A stretch of 31,751 bases of DNA, taken from CAZWSC01 sp964636385. GTDB taxonomy: Bacteria; Eisenbacteria; RBG-16-71-46; CAIMUX01. The translations under genes were made by a program, and so were the position numbers. The notes under the pieces were generated by a model, which saw only the letters and a program-made list of their open reading frames with translations, had not been told where the DNA came from and made no database searches. Below, in pieces: positions 8,526 to 16,114 of this stretch (position 1 is its first letter; each line of letters opens with the position of its first letter). The stretch is taken from positions 1-31,751 of the forward strand of contig CAZWSC010000059.1 of NCBI GenBank assembly GCA_964636385.1, in the 5' to 3' direction.

Positions 8526-9002
8526 CTATCCTCCCGCCGGCACAAGGCGGTACTCGATGCGCGGTTCATACAGACCCGGCCGTGCATTCCTCCAATCCAG
8601 CAGGAAGAGCAGGTGCAGAGGCACAACCAGGCCTGAAGCAGCAGACGAACCGGCAGCAACCATGGTCCAGTCTTCCGGGAGGTCGGAGTACTCCCCATCG
8701 ATGGATTTCCACAGGATTCGTGCGATGGTCGGATGATCGTCCTCCGGGTGAACGGCGGCACGTCGAATGCTCAACTCCCAGGGTGAGTTGCTGAAGATGG
8801 TCAGGCGGACCGGGGCGCCTGGCTCCATGAATCCTGCCGACAGAGTCAGCGGGGAGACCGCGGGAAGGCTGGACACGGCCGGCGACACCTCCAGCCTCTG
8901 CAGCGGTGGGACAATAACAGCCACCTCCACGCGCATCCCGTTGCCGCCGGCGGCAGGGGCACAAAGGAGCATGCCCATGAAGAACGAGCACCAACGCAGC
9001 AT
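8526..9002 (-). CDS. Exported subunit-like protein 3 of the usher-like cluster (hypothetical)
   Basis: The protein has 158 residues with a signal peptide (MLRWCSFFMGMLLCAPAAGG). The ATG directly follows the chaperone stop with no gap, and GGAG in the end of that gene serves as its ribosome site. The mature part begins with a VEVAVIVPPLQRLEVSP strand, holds LTIFSNSPWELSI (compare LTLDANKNWKLSV in the first subunit) and closes with LDWRNARPGLYEPRIEYRL. The order of these elements is the same as in the two clear pilin-like proteins, so it is probably a third, diverged subunit. No database family is recognised. Placement immediately after the chaperone gene suggests the two are made in step. Confidence 0.68.
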   Translation of the reverse strand: MLRWCSFFMGMLLCAPAAGGNGMRVEVAVIVPPLQRLEVSPAVSSLPAVSPLTLSAGFMEPGAPVRLTIFSNSPWELSIRRAAVHPEDDHPTIARILWKSIDGEYSDLPEDWTMVAAGSSAASGLVVPLHLLFLLDWRNARPGLYEPRIEYRLVPAGG

Positions 9003-9854
9003 CTACATCTCCTCCGTGCCGGTCCCTGTGATCGGGCCTTCGGCCATCACCTCGAAGATCTGCTCTCCGGCGACCAGGTGCTCACCCCCGAAGTCGACAA
9101 CAGCCAGCGCAGTGTAAGTCCCGGGAGAGAGCGGGACATTGGAGGCGGCCGAGAGTGACCTCCGCTTCCCAGGGAAGACCCAGAACTCGCCGTTAGAGCC
9201 GAGTGGTATGACCTCTGATACGCCGCCGAGATGGTCACGGATCTCCAGATGCCCGTGACACCGAAGAAGGGCATTCCCCTGGTTGGCGACCTTCACGGAG
9301 ATCTCCCTTCCATTTCCCCCGGACGGCCCTACTTTCACACCTGTCACCGCCGCATCCAGAACCTGGGTGCCCGGCACATCCTGGAATATGCGAATTCCCA
9401 CCCTCTGTCTCATGAGAACCCGGAAGCGGCGCTCCGCATCATCCGTACGGGCCGGCGCAGGGCCCCCGACTTCCTCTATGTATACCTTGGTCCAGTAACT
9501 GCCCTTCGCATCCGCCGGCACCTTGAGGCGCAGTTCTGTGTCCCTTGTCTCGCCGGGAGCCATTTCCATCAGGACATCCTGCAACTGGACCCATGGCGCA
9601 CAGCTCCGCGGGACCGTTCCGGGATCAACATCCTTCTCCCTGCCCTCTGTGTCAAAGTTGCTGTCGGAGAGATAGAGCTTCAGCGTCATGGGGGAGTCGG
9701 CGGTATTGCGTATGATTATCCGGGCACTCCCTTCCCCGCCGGCCGGGACCTGCAGGTGGTGCTCCATCGGGGACGCCACAAAGGAGGCGAACGCCGGCAC
9801 GGCCGCCGGCATCATGGCTGAAAGCGTGATCAGTATGGTTGCGAGTCGGGTCAT
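9003..9854 (-). CDS. Periplasmic chaperone-like protein with two Ig-like domains (PapD/COG1470-like)
   Basis: The protein has 283 residues. The start at 9854 is set by GGGAG six bases upstream; it gives a clean signal peptide ending PAFA near residue 23. Domain 1 (about 25-150) has the pattern of PapD-like and fn3-like chaperones: ASPMEHHLQVPAGGEGSA, then IIIRNTADSPMTLKLYLSD, a conserved CAPWVQL segment, and LKVPADAKGSYWTKVYIEE. Domain 2 (about 165-270) is a second beta-sandwich of the CARDB/NEW3 kind with VANQGNALL and LSPGTYTALAVVDF. It lies between pilin-like genes and the outer-membrane gene, the place expected of a subunit chaperone. I cannot point to the paired Arg and Lys of classical PapD anchoring with confidence, so the chaperone role is an inference from fold pattern and context. 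Confidence 0.7.
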   Translation of the reverse strand: MTRLATILITLSAMMPAAVPAFASFVASPMEHHLQVPAGGEGSARIIIRNTADSPMTLKLYLSDSNFDTEGREKDVDPGTVPRSCAPWVQLQDVLMEMAPGETRDTELRLKVPADAKGSYWTKVYIEEVGGPAPARTDDAERRFRVLMRQRVGIRIFQDVPGTQVLDAAVTGVKVGPSGGNGREISVKVANQGNALLRCHGHLEIRDHLGGVSEVIPLGSNGEFWVFPGKRRSLSAASNVPLSPGTYTALAVVDFGGEHLVAGEQIFEVMAEGPITGTGTEEM

Positions 9855-9873
9855 CTGTACTCCCTGCGGCCGC

Positions 9874-10437
9874 TCATGGCACATGCGTGACCAGTGTGTA
9901 TGTGACGGTAATCTCATAGGTGCCCGGGATGTCGTCCTCCCAGCTGAGAAGCACCCTGCTCTGTATGTGAACCTCGTTGTCGCTTACGGATGAGTCGTGG
10001 GAGAGGATCATCGTGTCGACCGTATCCAGCGTGATGTAGCCAGACGCGCCATTCTCGATCGTACCGGTGGGGGAGTTGGAGATTCGGACCATGAGATCGG
10101 TTTCCGGCTTCTCGTAGGCGCCCGGACATACCCAGGCCCCTGCAAGCCGCGCACTGAGATCCCAGGCGTCGTTGGTGTTTATTGTCAGCACGACGGCGTC
10201 CGCAGCCGACTCCACGAAACCGGCATCGTAGGCTGATGCGCCCGCACCAACGTTGAGACTGAGAAGACCGGAGACGTCACCGGAGATGTCGAGTTGGGCA
10301 AGTCGGGGAATCTCGAGAAGGAAGGAGGAGGTTTCGATGTTTCGGGCAGGCCCCGGGTCCGGGGTGATGAGAAGCAGCGCGAGTAGCAGGCAAGCCACCC
10401 TCGCCATGGACAGGCTCTGTGCTCTTCCGGTTCCCAT
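9874..10437 (-). CDS. Pilin-like exported subunit 2 (paralogue of subunit 1)
   Basis: The protein has 187 residues. GGGAGG lies five bases before the ATG at 10437. Signal peptide: a hydrophobic run (VACLLLALLLI) near residues 14-24 with likely cleavage after PGPARN. The mature part is a clear paralogue of the next gene upstream: both share SAYDAG, a run of ES(A)ADA(T)VLT, KPETDL, PTGTI, VSDNEV.IQ..VLL.W and a final DIPGTYEITVTY. This strand pattern resembles spore-coat U and DUF4402-type pilin domains, but the sequence is too distant for me to name a family. It lies 159 bp after subunit 1, the largest gap in the operon; a small hairpin (10512-10529) in the gap could reduce transcription into the downstream genes. 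Confidence 0.75.
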   Translation of the reverse strand: MGTGRAQSLSMARVACLLLALLLITPDPGPARNIETSSFLLEIPRLAQLDISGDVSGLLSLNVGAGASAYDAGFVESAADAVVLTINTNDAWDLSARLAGAWVCPGAYEKPETDLMVRISNSPTGTIENGASGYITLDTVDTMILSHDSSVSDNEVHIQSRVLLSWEDDIPGTYEITVTYTLVTHVP

Positions 10438-10596
10438 CCGTGCCTCCCTGCACCCTGTGGAACCTGCCTTCGGCGGGGTATCCCCTGGCCGGGCTGTGAT
10501 TCACTTCGACGGCGGGGGGATTGTCCCGCAAAGGCTCCCCATTCCCTGCAATACTGCCATTCATCCTGGTGGCAGCCGGGCGCCGACGTTCTTCGA

Positions 10597-11136
10597 CTAA
10601 GGCGTGTATGTCTCCATGGTGTAAGTCAGAGTAATGGAATAAGCGCCCGGAAGGTCCTGTGTCCAGTCCAGAAGCACCTTTGTCTGGATTTCCACCTCGT
10701 TGTCCGAGACTCCGGTCCCATGGAGCAGCATCTCGACATTGACGTCTGTAGGAGACACGTAGTCATCAAAAGTGTTCTGTATTGTGCCAGTCGGAACATT
10801 GGTGATCTTTATCAACAGATCAGTTTCCGGCTTGGCCCATGGTGCTGTCCAACCTGCCCCATTGTACTTTACGCTGAGCTTCCAGTTCTTGTTGGCGTCA
10901 AGCGTAAGCACCGTCGCGTCGGTAGCAGACTCTATGTAGCCGGCGTCATACGCGCTCTCTCCGGAACCGTCCTGGGCAAGATCCAGGAGACCGGTCAGGT
11001 CCCCTGCGATCAGTATCTGGCAGAGGGCAGGTATGGTCCCCCCGACAGTCGACGTGACGGTATCTACGTCTTCCTGGGCCCATGCCGGAATACCGGCGAG
11101 CACTACTGCAAGAACGGCAAGAAGAACCTTGCGCAT
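10597..11136 (-). CDS. Pilin-like exported subunit 1 (first gene of the usher-like operon)
   Basis: The protein has 179 residues with a textbook signal peptide (MRKVLLAVLAVVLAGIPAWA, cleavage before QEDV). AGGAGGGAG precedes the ATG. The mature protein is rich in Thr, Asp and Val and has beta-strand periodicity throughout; the only Cys in it is in PALCQ near residue 38. Elements shared with subunit 2: SAYDAG, KPETDL, PTGTI, VSDNEV and the closing LPGAYSITLTYTM. As the first gene, followed by a larger gap and a hairpin, it is the likely major structural subunit. The upstream region holds a possible leader pseudoknot and an operator-like inverted repeat, so this gene probably sets the regulation of the cluster. 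Family uncertain; best described as SCPU/DUF4402-like. Confidence 0.78.
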   Translation of the reverse strand: MRKVLLAVLAVVLAGIPAWAQEDVDTVTSTVGGTIPALCQILIAGDLTGLLDLAQDGSGESAYDAGYIESATDATVLTLDANKNWKLSVKYNGAGWTAPWAKPETDLLIKITNVPTGTIQNTFDDYVSPTDVNVEMLLHGTGVSDNEVEIQTKVLLDWTQDLPGAYSITLTYTMETYTP

Positions 11137-11151
11137 GGTTCACTCCCTCCT

Positions 11152-11185
11152 GCTGATCGGCAAAGGCGTCAGCCCATGCCTTACC
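11152..11185 (-). promoter_or_regulatory. Possible H-type pseudoknot in the 5' leader of the pilin-like operon
   Basis: On the minus strand, GGTAAGGC pairs with GCCTTTGCC (one bulged T) around a 10-base loop. Five loop bases (GCTGA) can pair with TCAGC just 3' of the stem, directly next to the AGGAGGGAG ribosome site of subunit 1. This geometry could gate translation. It matches no riboswitch consensus I know and may be chance. Confidence 0.3.
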
Positions 11186-11363
11186 GGGAATCGTTGTGGC
11201 TCGGTGACAAGGGCATCCGGCGCACATATCCCGGCTGGATCCTGGCCGGGACAGACTCCCCCCTACCCTGATGTCATCGGCAAGTCGCGGAAGGGAGTTA
11301 ACCTCCATGCGACATGCAGTTGGCCCTCCGCAATTCAGTCTGACCCGGGACCACATCGGGAAA

Positions 11364-11386
11364 GATCTGTGCCAAGATCACAGATC
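11364..11386. promoter_or_regulatory. Operator-like inverted repeat, 8 bp arms
   Basis: GATCTGTG at 11364-11371 and CACAGATC at 11379-11386 form a perfect inverted repeat with a 7-base spacer. It lies about 230 bp upstream of the pilin-like operon next to an AT-rich islet. The TGTG-N7-CACA spacing is one base short of a CRP site. A TTGGCAC element overlapping it resembles the -24 half of a sigma-54 promoter, but the -12 half is TTTC rather than TTGC. Confidence 0.35.
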
Positions 11387-11660
11387 ACCCGTTTCCATAA
11401 ATAACTAATCGCGTAACTGTAGATGATTTCAGAGTAATGCGCTCGCCTGGCCAACCGATGGCTGCGGGAGCCCGTCCGGGTTATGACATACCTCAGCTGG
11501 ATCTGTGCGACCTGACCCTGTCGGCGTGCGGTTTGCCACTCCGACAGTGCGCGGCGAGATGCAGTCTTCTGTCCATCAGCTCTTCCTGCAGCACGCTCTC
11601 CATCCAACACGCCATTCGCCTCTCGACTGCACGACACCATGCCCCTACAATCCCAGCTTC

Positions 11661-13100
11661 ATGAGAGATCGTCTCCACAGGCTCCGCGGGCACATCGAGG
11701 ATCTGATCCACTTTCGGATCTGGGATCAGGATCTGTCCCACATGCCCCGGCTGCACGCCTTCGCATTTCGCCAGCTGCGTGTCGCGGTCATCTTTGTTCG
11801 CGGATTCGGCCAGGGACGCATTCAGCTGCGCGCTTCGGTCCTGACCTATACCACCCTGCTCACACTTGTCCCCGTTCTTGTTCTTGCCATCACCATCGCG
11901 GAGGTGTTCGGGGCCCTGGGCGGCCTGCAGAGCCGTCTCGAGGCTTTTCTGGTCGAATACCTGTCGCCGGGGGGACTGGAAGGCGTCCGTGCATGGCTTA
12001 TGCAGTTCTTCGAGAGTGTCCACTCAGGCGGATTCCGGGAGCTGTCGATCCTCGTTCTGATCGGAGGCGCCATCGGCCTCTTCATGGCGATTGAGCACTC
12101 CTTCAACGACATATGGGGCGTGCACCGCGGACGATCCATCTTCCAGAAGGTTTCCACTTACACAACATTGATGGTCTTCGGACCGATCCTGATTGTCCTG
12201 TCCCTCTCACTGACGGCCAGCTTTGAGACATCCAGCCTAAGGGCATGGATAGAGTCCCTCTCTCCCGCATTCGGCATTCTGACCACCGCGGGATTCAAGC
12301 TCCTGCCTGTTTTCCTGACCGGTCTTGCATTCACCCTCATTTACACCATCGTTCCGAATGTACACGTAAGCCTGCGCGCCTCCCTGCCCGCCGGGATCGT
12401 TGCAGGGGTTCTATGGGAGCTTTCGAAGATGGCGTTCGGGTTGTACATCACCAATGTGACGCATTATGTCACACTGTACAGCTCCCTGGCGGCCATCCCC
12501 CTGTTCCTGATCTGGGTCTATGTGAGCTGGCTCGTCGTGCTTTTCGGCGCCCAACTGGCCTTTGCACGTGACGCAGCCCACGACTTCCGACTGGAGGAGG
12601 TTGCGCTTGACGCCAGCTTCAGGGAACGCTTCCGCGCAGCCATTCACATCGCACTCGCATCGGCACGCAGTTACAGCAGCGAATCGCCCCCGCCTGACCT
12701 TGCCGACCTGGCCCGGCGCCTGCGCCTTCCTCTCAGACTGGTGCACAGTGTTGCCGAGGATCTCCTCGACGGAAGGATTCTTCATCAGATAGCGACAAGG
12801 CGAAGGACCAAGGCCCTTATCCCGGCCAGGGATCCTTCCAGAATCACCGTCATGGATGTGGCGGCATGCATGGTGAACAAAGGCACTCCGCTTCCCTATC
12901 CATCTCAGGCGATGGGCGGGCCGTCCATCGTGGACCTGGTCATTAGTGACATGGAGGAGGGATTCCGTGAACGCTGGGGAGATCTGGGGCTGAGCGACCT
13001 GCTTCAGCAGCAGGAGCGACTAAGGGTCCAGGAGATCCTCCCATTCGATGCTGCGGGCGCTGCCAGTGTCGGGGACATCGATGCGGAGAGGAGGCCCTGA
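11661..13100 (+). CDS. YihY/virulence factor BrkB family membrane protein
   Basis: The protein has 479 residues from the ATG at 11661; the frame is open upstream to 11505, but that part shows no family resemblance. The membrane half holds about six transmembrane segments and the family landmarks: QLRASVLTYTTLLTLVPVL (about residues 54-72), an IEHSFNDIWGV segment, TLIYTIVPNVHVS, and PLFLIWVYVSWLVVLFGAQLAF. The C-terminal 140 residues are soluble and contain a winged-helix-like part (LADLARRLRLPLRLVHSVAEDLLDGRIL), a known addition in longer BrkB proteins. The family sits in the inner membrane. Its function is not settled; the old link with RNase BN was wrong. It heads a short run with the RDD-domain gene. 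Confidence 0.92.
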   Translation: MRDRLHRLRGHIEDLIHFRIWDQDLSHMPRLHAFAFRQLRVAVIFVRGFGQGRIQLRASVLTYTTLLTLVPVLVLAITIAEVFGALGGLQSRLEAFLVEYLSPGGLEGVRAWLMQFFESVHSGGFRELSILVLIGGAIGLFMAIEHSFNDIWGVHRGRSIFQKVSTYTTLMVFGPILIVLSLSLTASFETSSLRAWIESLSPAFGILTTAGFKLLPVFLTGLAFTLIYTIVPNVHVSLRASLPAGIVAGVLWELSKMAFGLYITNVTHYVTLYSSLAAIPLFLIWVYVSWLVVLFGAQLAFARDAAHDFRLEEVALDASFRERFRAAIHIALASARSYSSESPPPDLADLARRLRLPLRLVHSVAEDLLDGRILHQIATRRRTKALIPARDPSRITVMDVAACMVNKGTPLPYPSQAMGGPSIVDLVISDMEEGFRERWGDLGLSDLLQQQERLRVQEILPFDAAGAASVGDIDAERRP

Positions 13101-13252
13101 TGCGGCATCCGGAGCAGGCCCTCTGCCGCGACGCCGACGCCCTCCCCGCCGGGTTCTCGTGCGGCACGATGACCCTGCATGTCGACCCGGCAGGTACATC
13201 CCGCCTGCCGTCGGATCAGCCCCCGGACATCATGACGAACAGCAGATCCTGA
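13100..13252 (+). CDS. Possible 50-residue ORF coupled between yihY and the RDD gene
   Basis: The ATG overlaps the yihY stop (TGATG) and the stop at 13250-13252 lies one base before the next ATG, so it fills the gap exactly. The product starts MRHPEQALCRDAD and is polar, Pro- and Asp-rich, with two Cys. It has no signal, membrane segment or recognised family. The position suggests translation coupling, but the sequence gives no support beyond that; it may be only a spacer. Confidence 0.25.
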   Translation: MRHPEQALCRDADALPAGFSCGTMTLHVDPAGTSRLPSDQPPDIMTNSRS

Positions 13253-13253
13253 G

Positions 13254-13895
13254 ATGATCTGGTATTACCTCAAGGGTGGGAGGCAGCACGGGCCAGTTGC
13301 AGAGCAATCAATCGCAAACTGGCTGAAATCCGGCTTCCTGTCACCGGACGATCTGCTCTGGCGCTCCGGGATGAACGACTGGGCCCCTGCCAGTGAGATC
13401 CCGGAGTTCGGTGGACAACCATCTCCGCCCGGCGGCACACTAGCTGCCGCACCCGAAGGGGTCAGGGCCTACGCCGGATTCTGGCTGCGGCTGGTGGCGT
13501 ATGTCATCGATTCGGTCCTGCTGGGCATTGTACTCGCGGTCTACTGGATGCCTCGTCTGCCCATTGAGGCAACAGAAGGGGACCTCCAGTCCATGATGCA
13601 GGAGATGCAGGGCAGGCCGGATCTCATGCTCAGCGCCTTCCTGCTGCCACTCATCTACTTCACAATCCTCGAGAGCTCCAGGTGGCAGGCCAGCCTCGGG
13701 AAGAAGCTCCTGAAGCTCAGGGTGACAGATACCGGCGGGCTCAGGATACCCTGGTGGAGGGCCGCCCTCCGCAGGCTCCTGTTCGATCTCATTCTGAGAT
13801 TCACCTATGGGATTGGCCACATCCTCGCAGGTTTCACGCCGCGCAAGCAGGGCGTACACGACCTTCTCGCACGCTGCCTTGTGGTGAAGGAGTGA
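13254..13895 (+). CDS. GYF_2 and RDD domain membrane protein
   Basis: The protein has 213 residues. Residues 1-50 form a GYF_2 domain (WYYLKGGRQHGPV, then LLWRSGMNDWAPASEI), a small putative protein-binding module. Residues about 70-210 form an RDD domain: YAGFWLRLVAYVIDSVLLGI carries the conserved Arg and Asp that name the family, and SLGKKLLKLRVTDTGG is its second hallmark. Three membrane segments are visible (about 82-100, 122-142 and 170-190). The pairing of GYF_2 with RDD is common in several bacterial phyla. RDD proteins are little characterised; some act in cation exchange, but that cannot be claimed here. It is cotranscribed with yihY by position and ends before a perfect palindrome. 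Confidence 0.92.
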   Translation: MIWYYLKGGRQHGPVAEQSIANWLKSGFLSPDDLLWRSGMNDWAPASEIPEFGGQPSPPGGTLAAAPEGVRAYAGFWLRLVAYVIDSVLLGIVLAVYWMPRLPIEATEGDLQSMMQEMQGRPDLMLSAFLLPLIYFTILESSRWQASLGKKLLKLRVTDTGGLRIPWWRAALRRLLFDLILRFTYGIGHILAGFTPRKQGVHDLLARCLVVKE

Positions 13896-13955
13896 GTGGG
13901 TGCAGTCCAAGCTGGCCTCACTGCACGAAATCGGCAGCGGCTGGTGAAGCCCTTT

Positions 13956-13975
13956 CCCTGTCAGGCCTGACAGGG
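13956..13975. terminator. Perfect 20-bp palindrome between convergent genes
   Basis: CCCTGTCAG at 13956-13964 mirrors 13967-13975 with no mismatch around GC. It lies 60 bp after the RDD stop and 26 bp from the stop of the minus-strand permease. It can form a 9-bp hairpin on either strand and probably ends both transcripts, although no T-run follows. A protein-binding palindrome is the alternative. Confidence 0.5.
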
Positions 13976-14001
13976 GTTCTCTGATCCGCTGATCCGGCTC
14001 C

Positions 14002-14994
14002 CTACCCGCCGAATCTCCGCCGCCTCCTGACCACCAGTACGACAAGGAAGGGCGCACCGAGAGCAGATGTAATCGCCCCCACCGGCAGCTCAACAGGGGC
14101 ATATGCGGTGCGGGCCAGCCCATCGGCAGCCATGACCAGGACGGCGCCAATGAGAGCCGAGGCGGGAAGCACAAAACGGTGGTCCACTGATCGCATCCAG
14201 CCCCGGGCGATGTGGGGTACCATGAGGCCCACGAAGCCGATGACCCCGCATGCGGCCACTGACGCCGCGGCCAGCAGGGATGAGAGCACAAGTATCCATA
14301 TCCTGACCCTGGGCACCGGACTGCCGAGCGACAGGGCGACCTCCTCTCCCCATAGAAGCAGATTCAGGTCACGACTGAACAGCACTGCGCAGGCCCCGGC
14401 CGCAACCAGGACAGATCCTGCCACCCATGTAATCGACCAGTTCGCACCCGCAAAGGTCCCCAGCATCCAGAAGAGCGCGGCGTGTGTTCCCTGACCCCCG
14501 AAGATGAGCAGCATCGATGTAAGGGCGGAGAACACGGCGCCCACGGCAATGCCGATCAGGAGCAATCCCTCCGCCTGGAGCGACCTGATCCGTCTGGCCA
14601 GGGCATACACAAGGGCAACCGCGGCAAGGCCCCCGGCGAATCCGGCAATCGCCACCGAGTCCACCGGACCGATTCGCCAACGCAGGCCCAGTGTTATCGC
14701 CGCAACCGCAGCCAGTCCCGCGCCGGAGCTGACCCCGGCCACATAGGGCCCGGCCATCGGATTCTGGAAGAAGGCCTGCAGGAGTGCGCCGCTGATTGAG
14801 AGCGCGGCACCCACGACTGCGGCAAGGACGATCCTGGGAAGACGCACCTCGCGGATCATCAGCGAGGCGCCTTCTCCGGTGTCTTCCGCGAGTGACCGTA
14901 CAACCTGGGAAGGAGACAGATCCGCGGCCCCCAGGAACAGGGACACGCCTGCAGAGGCGAGCACAAGCATTACAAGAACCGCCAGGCGCTTCAT
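14002..14994 (-). CDS. FecCD/BtuC-family ABC importer permease
   Basis: The protein has 330 residues and about ten membrane segments, normal for BtuC/FecD/FhuB. Landmarks: LPRIVLAAVVGAALSISGALLQ near residues 56-77, the NPMAGPYVAGVSSGAG segment that follows, and IGFVGLMVPHIARGW near 245-260, the cytoplasmic coupling region that contacts the ATPase. The ATG at 14994 overlaps the stop of the binding-protein gene by 4 bp (ATGA). It forms the transmembrane path for a vitamin B12, heme or iron-siderophore substrate. The order on the minus strand is ATPase, binding protein, permease, which is less common than binding protein first. The substrate is inferred from the binding protein. Confidence 0.93.
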   Translation of the reverse strand: MKRLAVLVMLVLASAGVSLFLGAADLSPSQVVRSLAEDTGEGASLMIREVRLPRIVLAAVVGAALSISGALLQAFFQNPMAGPYVAGVSSGAGLAAVAAITLGLRWRIGPVDSVAIAGFAGGLAAVALVYALARRIRSLQAEGLLLIGIAVGAVFSALTSMLLIFGGQGTHAALFWMLGTFAGANWSITWVAGSVLVAAGACAVLFSRDLNLLLWGEEVALSLGSPVPRVRIWILVLSSLLAAASVAACGVIGFVGLMVPHIARGWMRSVDHRFVLPASALIGAVLVMAADGLARTAYAPVELPVGAITSALGAPFLVVLVVRRRRRFGG

Positions 14995-16076
14995 CTGTCC
15001 CCGACCTCCGGCGGGCCGGCTCCTGCCGGCCCCGGGTGTGTGTGTGGATGGAGGCAGGCAGCCAGCGTCTCGAGTGCGGCGATACCCCGGGGACCGGGCC
15101 TCAGCAGGCAACCGGCGCCTATCCAGCAGATCCGGCCTTCTCTGACCGCCTGCAGACTCTTCCAGCCCGGGCGACCCTGTACAAACGTCATCAACTCCGT
15201 CGTCTCCCTTCCCTCCGGCAGTGATAACAGCAGTACATCGGGCTGCAGCATGAGCAGGCGTTCGGCAGAGAAGCGCGGCCAGCTTCCCCCCTCTTCCACA
15301 ATGTTGACACCCCCGGCCAGACGGATCAGGTCATCTATGTGAGATCCCGGTCCTGCAGTCCATTCCGGGTTCTCGGGATCGGCAAAGTAGACCCCGGGAC
15401 GATCCCCCTCTGCGAGCGAGTCGGACCATGCGCCGTAGCGGCTCAGGGCAGCATCGAACCTGCCCAGCATCCGCAGGGCCTGCTCCACGTCGTCTGATCC
15501 AGTGACGTCCAGAATGCGGCGCATCAGGCGGCTGACATCCGCCATCCCTCCCCGATCCTCAAGGGCAAACGTTGCAAGCCCCAGAGCCCTCAGGCGTGAT
15601 ATGACGGGCAGTGGGTTCCCTCTCGTCACCAGCACAAGATCCGGCTTCTGTGCAATAAGCTGCTCGATCGACGGGTCGACGATTCCACCAACGATCGGCC
15701 TGGCCGAAGCCTCGGGAGGGAAATCACAGTAGCGGGTGACCCCTGCGATCCGCTCCGGAGACACGCCCAGTGCGAAGAGCATCTCCGTGATGCTGGGGGA
15801 AAGCGACACTACCCGCCTCGGATAGGATCCGGCAGGCAGTGTGTCGCCCAATGCATCCACAACAGACGGCCTGGTGCCCGAGACAGCGTCATGAATGGCT
15901 CTGTTCGGGCGTACGCTGCCGGGTGCAGAACCGACCATCGCGAACGACAGAGAGGCCAGGCAGATCCCCATGCCAGACCAAAATGGCGGAAGAAATCCAA
16001 GAACCCGGTTCAGGTGCACTCTTGTCCACACCCTATCCACACTGCCAACCATTTGATCGGTATGGGACTTGAGCAT
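14991..16076 (-). CDS. BtuF-like periplasmic substrate-binding protein of the ABC importer
   Basis: The protein has 361 residues from the ATG at 16076, chosen for GGAG four bases upstream. ATG at 16136 (which would overlap the ATPase end) and at 16052 are alternatives. Export segment: LGFLPPFWSGMGICLASLSFAMVG. The mature protein has the two-lobed class III binding fold: RVVSLSPSITEMLFALG, the TRYCDFPPEA segment typical of cobalamin-binding BtuF proteins, IEQLIAQKPDLVLV, then the linker helix and the second lobe with HIDDLIRLAGGVNIV. It would deliver corrinoid, or possibly an iron chelate, to the permease whose gene overlaps its stop. No cobalamin riboswitch is present in the operon's short leader. 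Confidence 0.87.
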   Translation of the reverse strand: MLKSHTDQMVGSVDRVWTRVHLNRVLGFLPPFWSGMGICLASLSFAMVGSAPGSVRPNRAIHDAVSGTRPSVVDALGDTLPAGSYPRRVVSLSPSITEMLFALGVSPERIAGVTRYCDFPPEASARPIVGGIVDPSIEQLIAQKPDLVLVTRGNPLPVISRLRALGLATFALEDRGGMADVSRLMRRILDVTGSDDVEQALRMLGRFDAALSRYGAWSDSLAEGDRPGVYFADPENPEWTAGPGSHIDDLIRLAGGVNIVEEGGSWPRFSAERLLMLQPDVLLLSLPEGRETTELMTFVQGRPGWKSLQAVREGRICWIGAGCLLRPGPRGIAALETLAACLHPHTHPGPAGAGPPEVGDR

Positions 16077-16114
16077 AAGTCTCCACAACCAGTAGGTGTT
16101 GCGGCCAGAGTGCC

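Larger units (their letters stand above)
11137..11660. other. 524-bp divergent intergenic region between the pilin-like operon and yihY
   Basis: It holds the leader of the minus-strand operon (possible pseudoknot, 11152-11185), an 8-bp inverted repeat (11364-11386) and an AT-rich islet at about 11391-11450 that stands out in this GC-rich DNA and probably carries promoters. Open frames inside it (for example 11437-11664) show no family resemblance. No tRNA or known riboswitch was recognised. Confidence 0.6.

Noticed and set aside
11137..11220. Cyclic-di-GMP (GEMM) riboswitch, suggested by GACGCCTTTGCC
   Set aside because: The second helix and tetraloop-receptor parts are absent and the conserved core does not align.
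11364..11386. CRP binding site
   Set aside because: TGTG and CACA halves are 7 bases apart; CRP sites need 8. Kept only as a generic inverted repeat.
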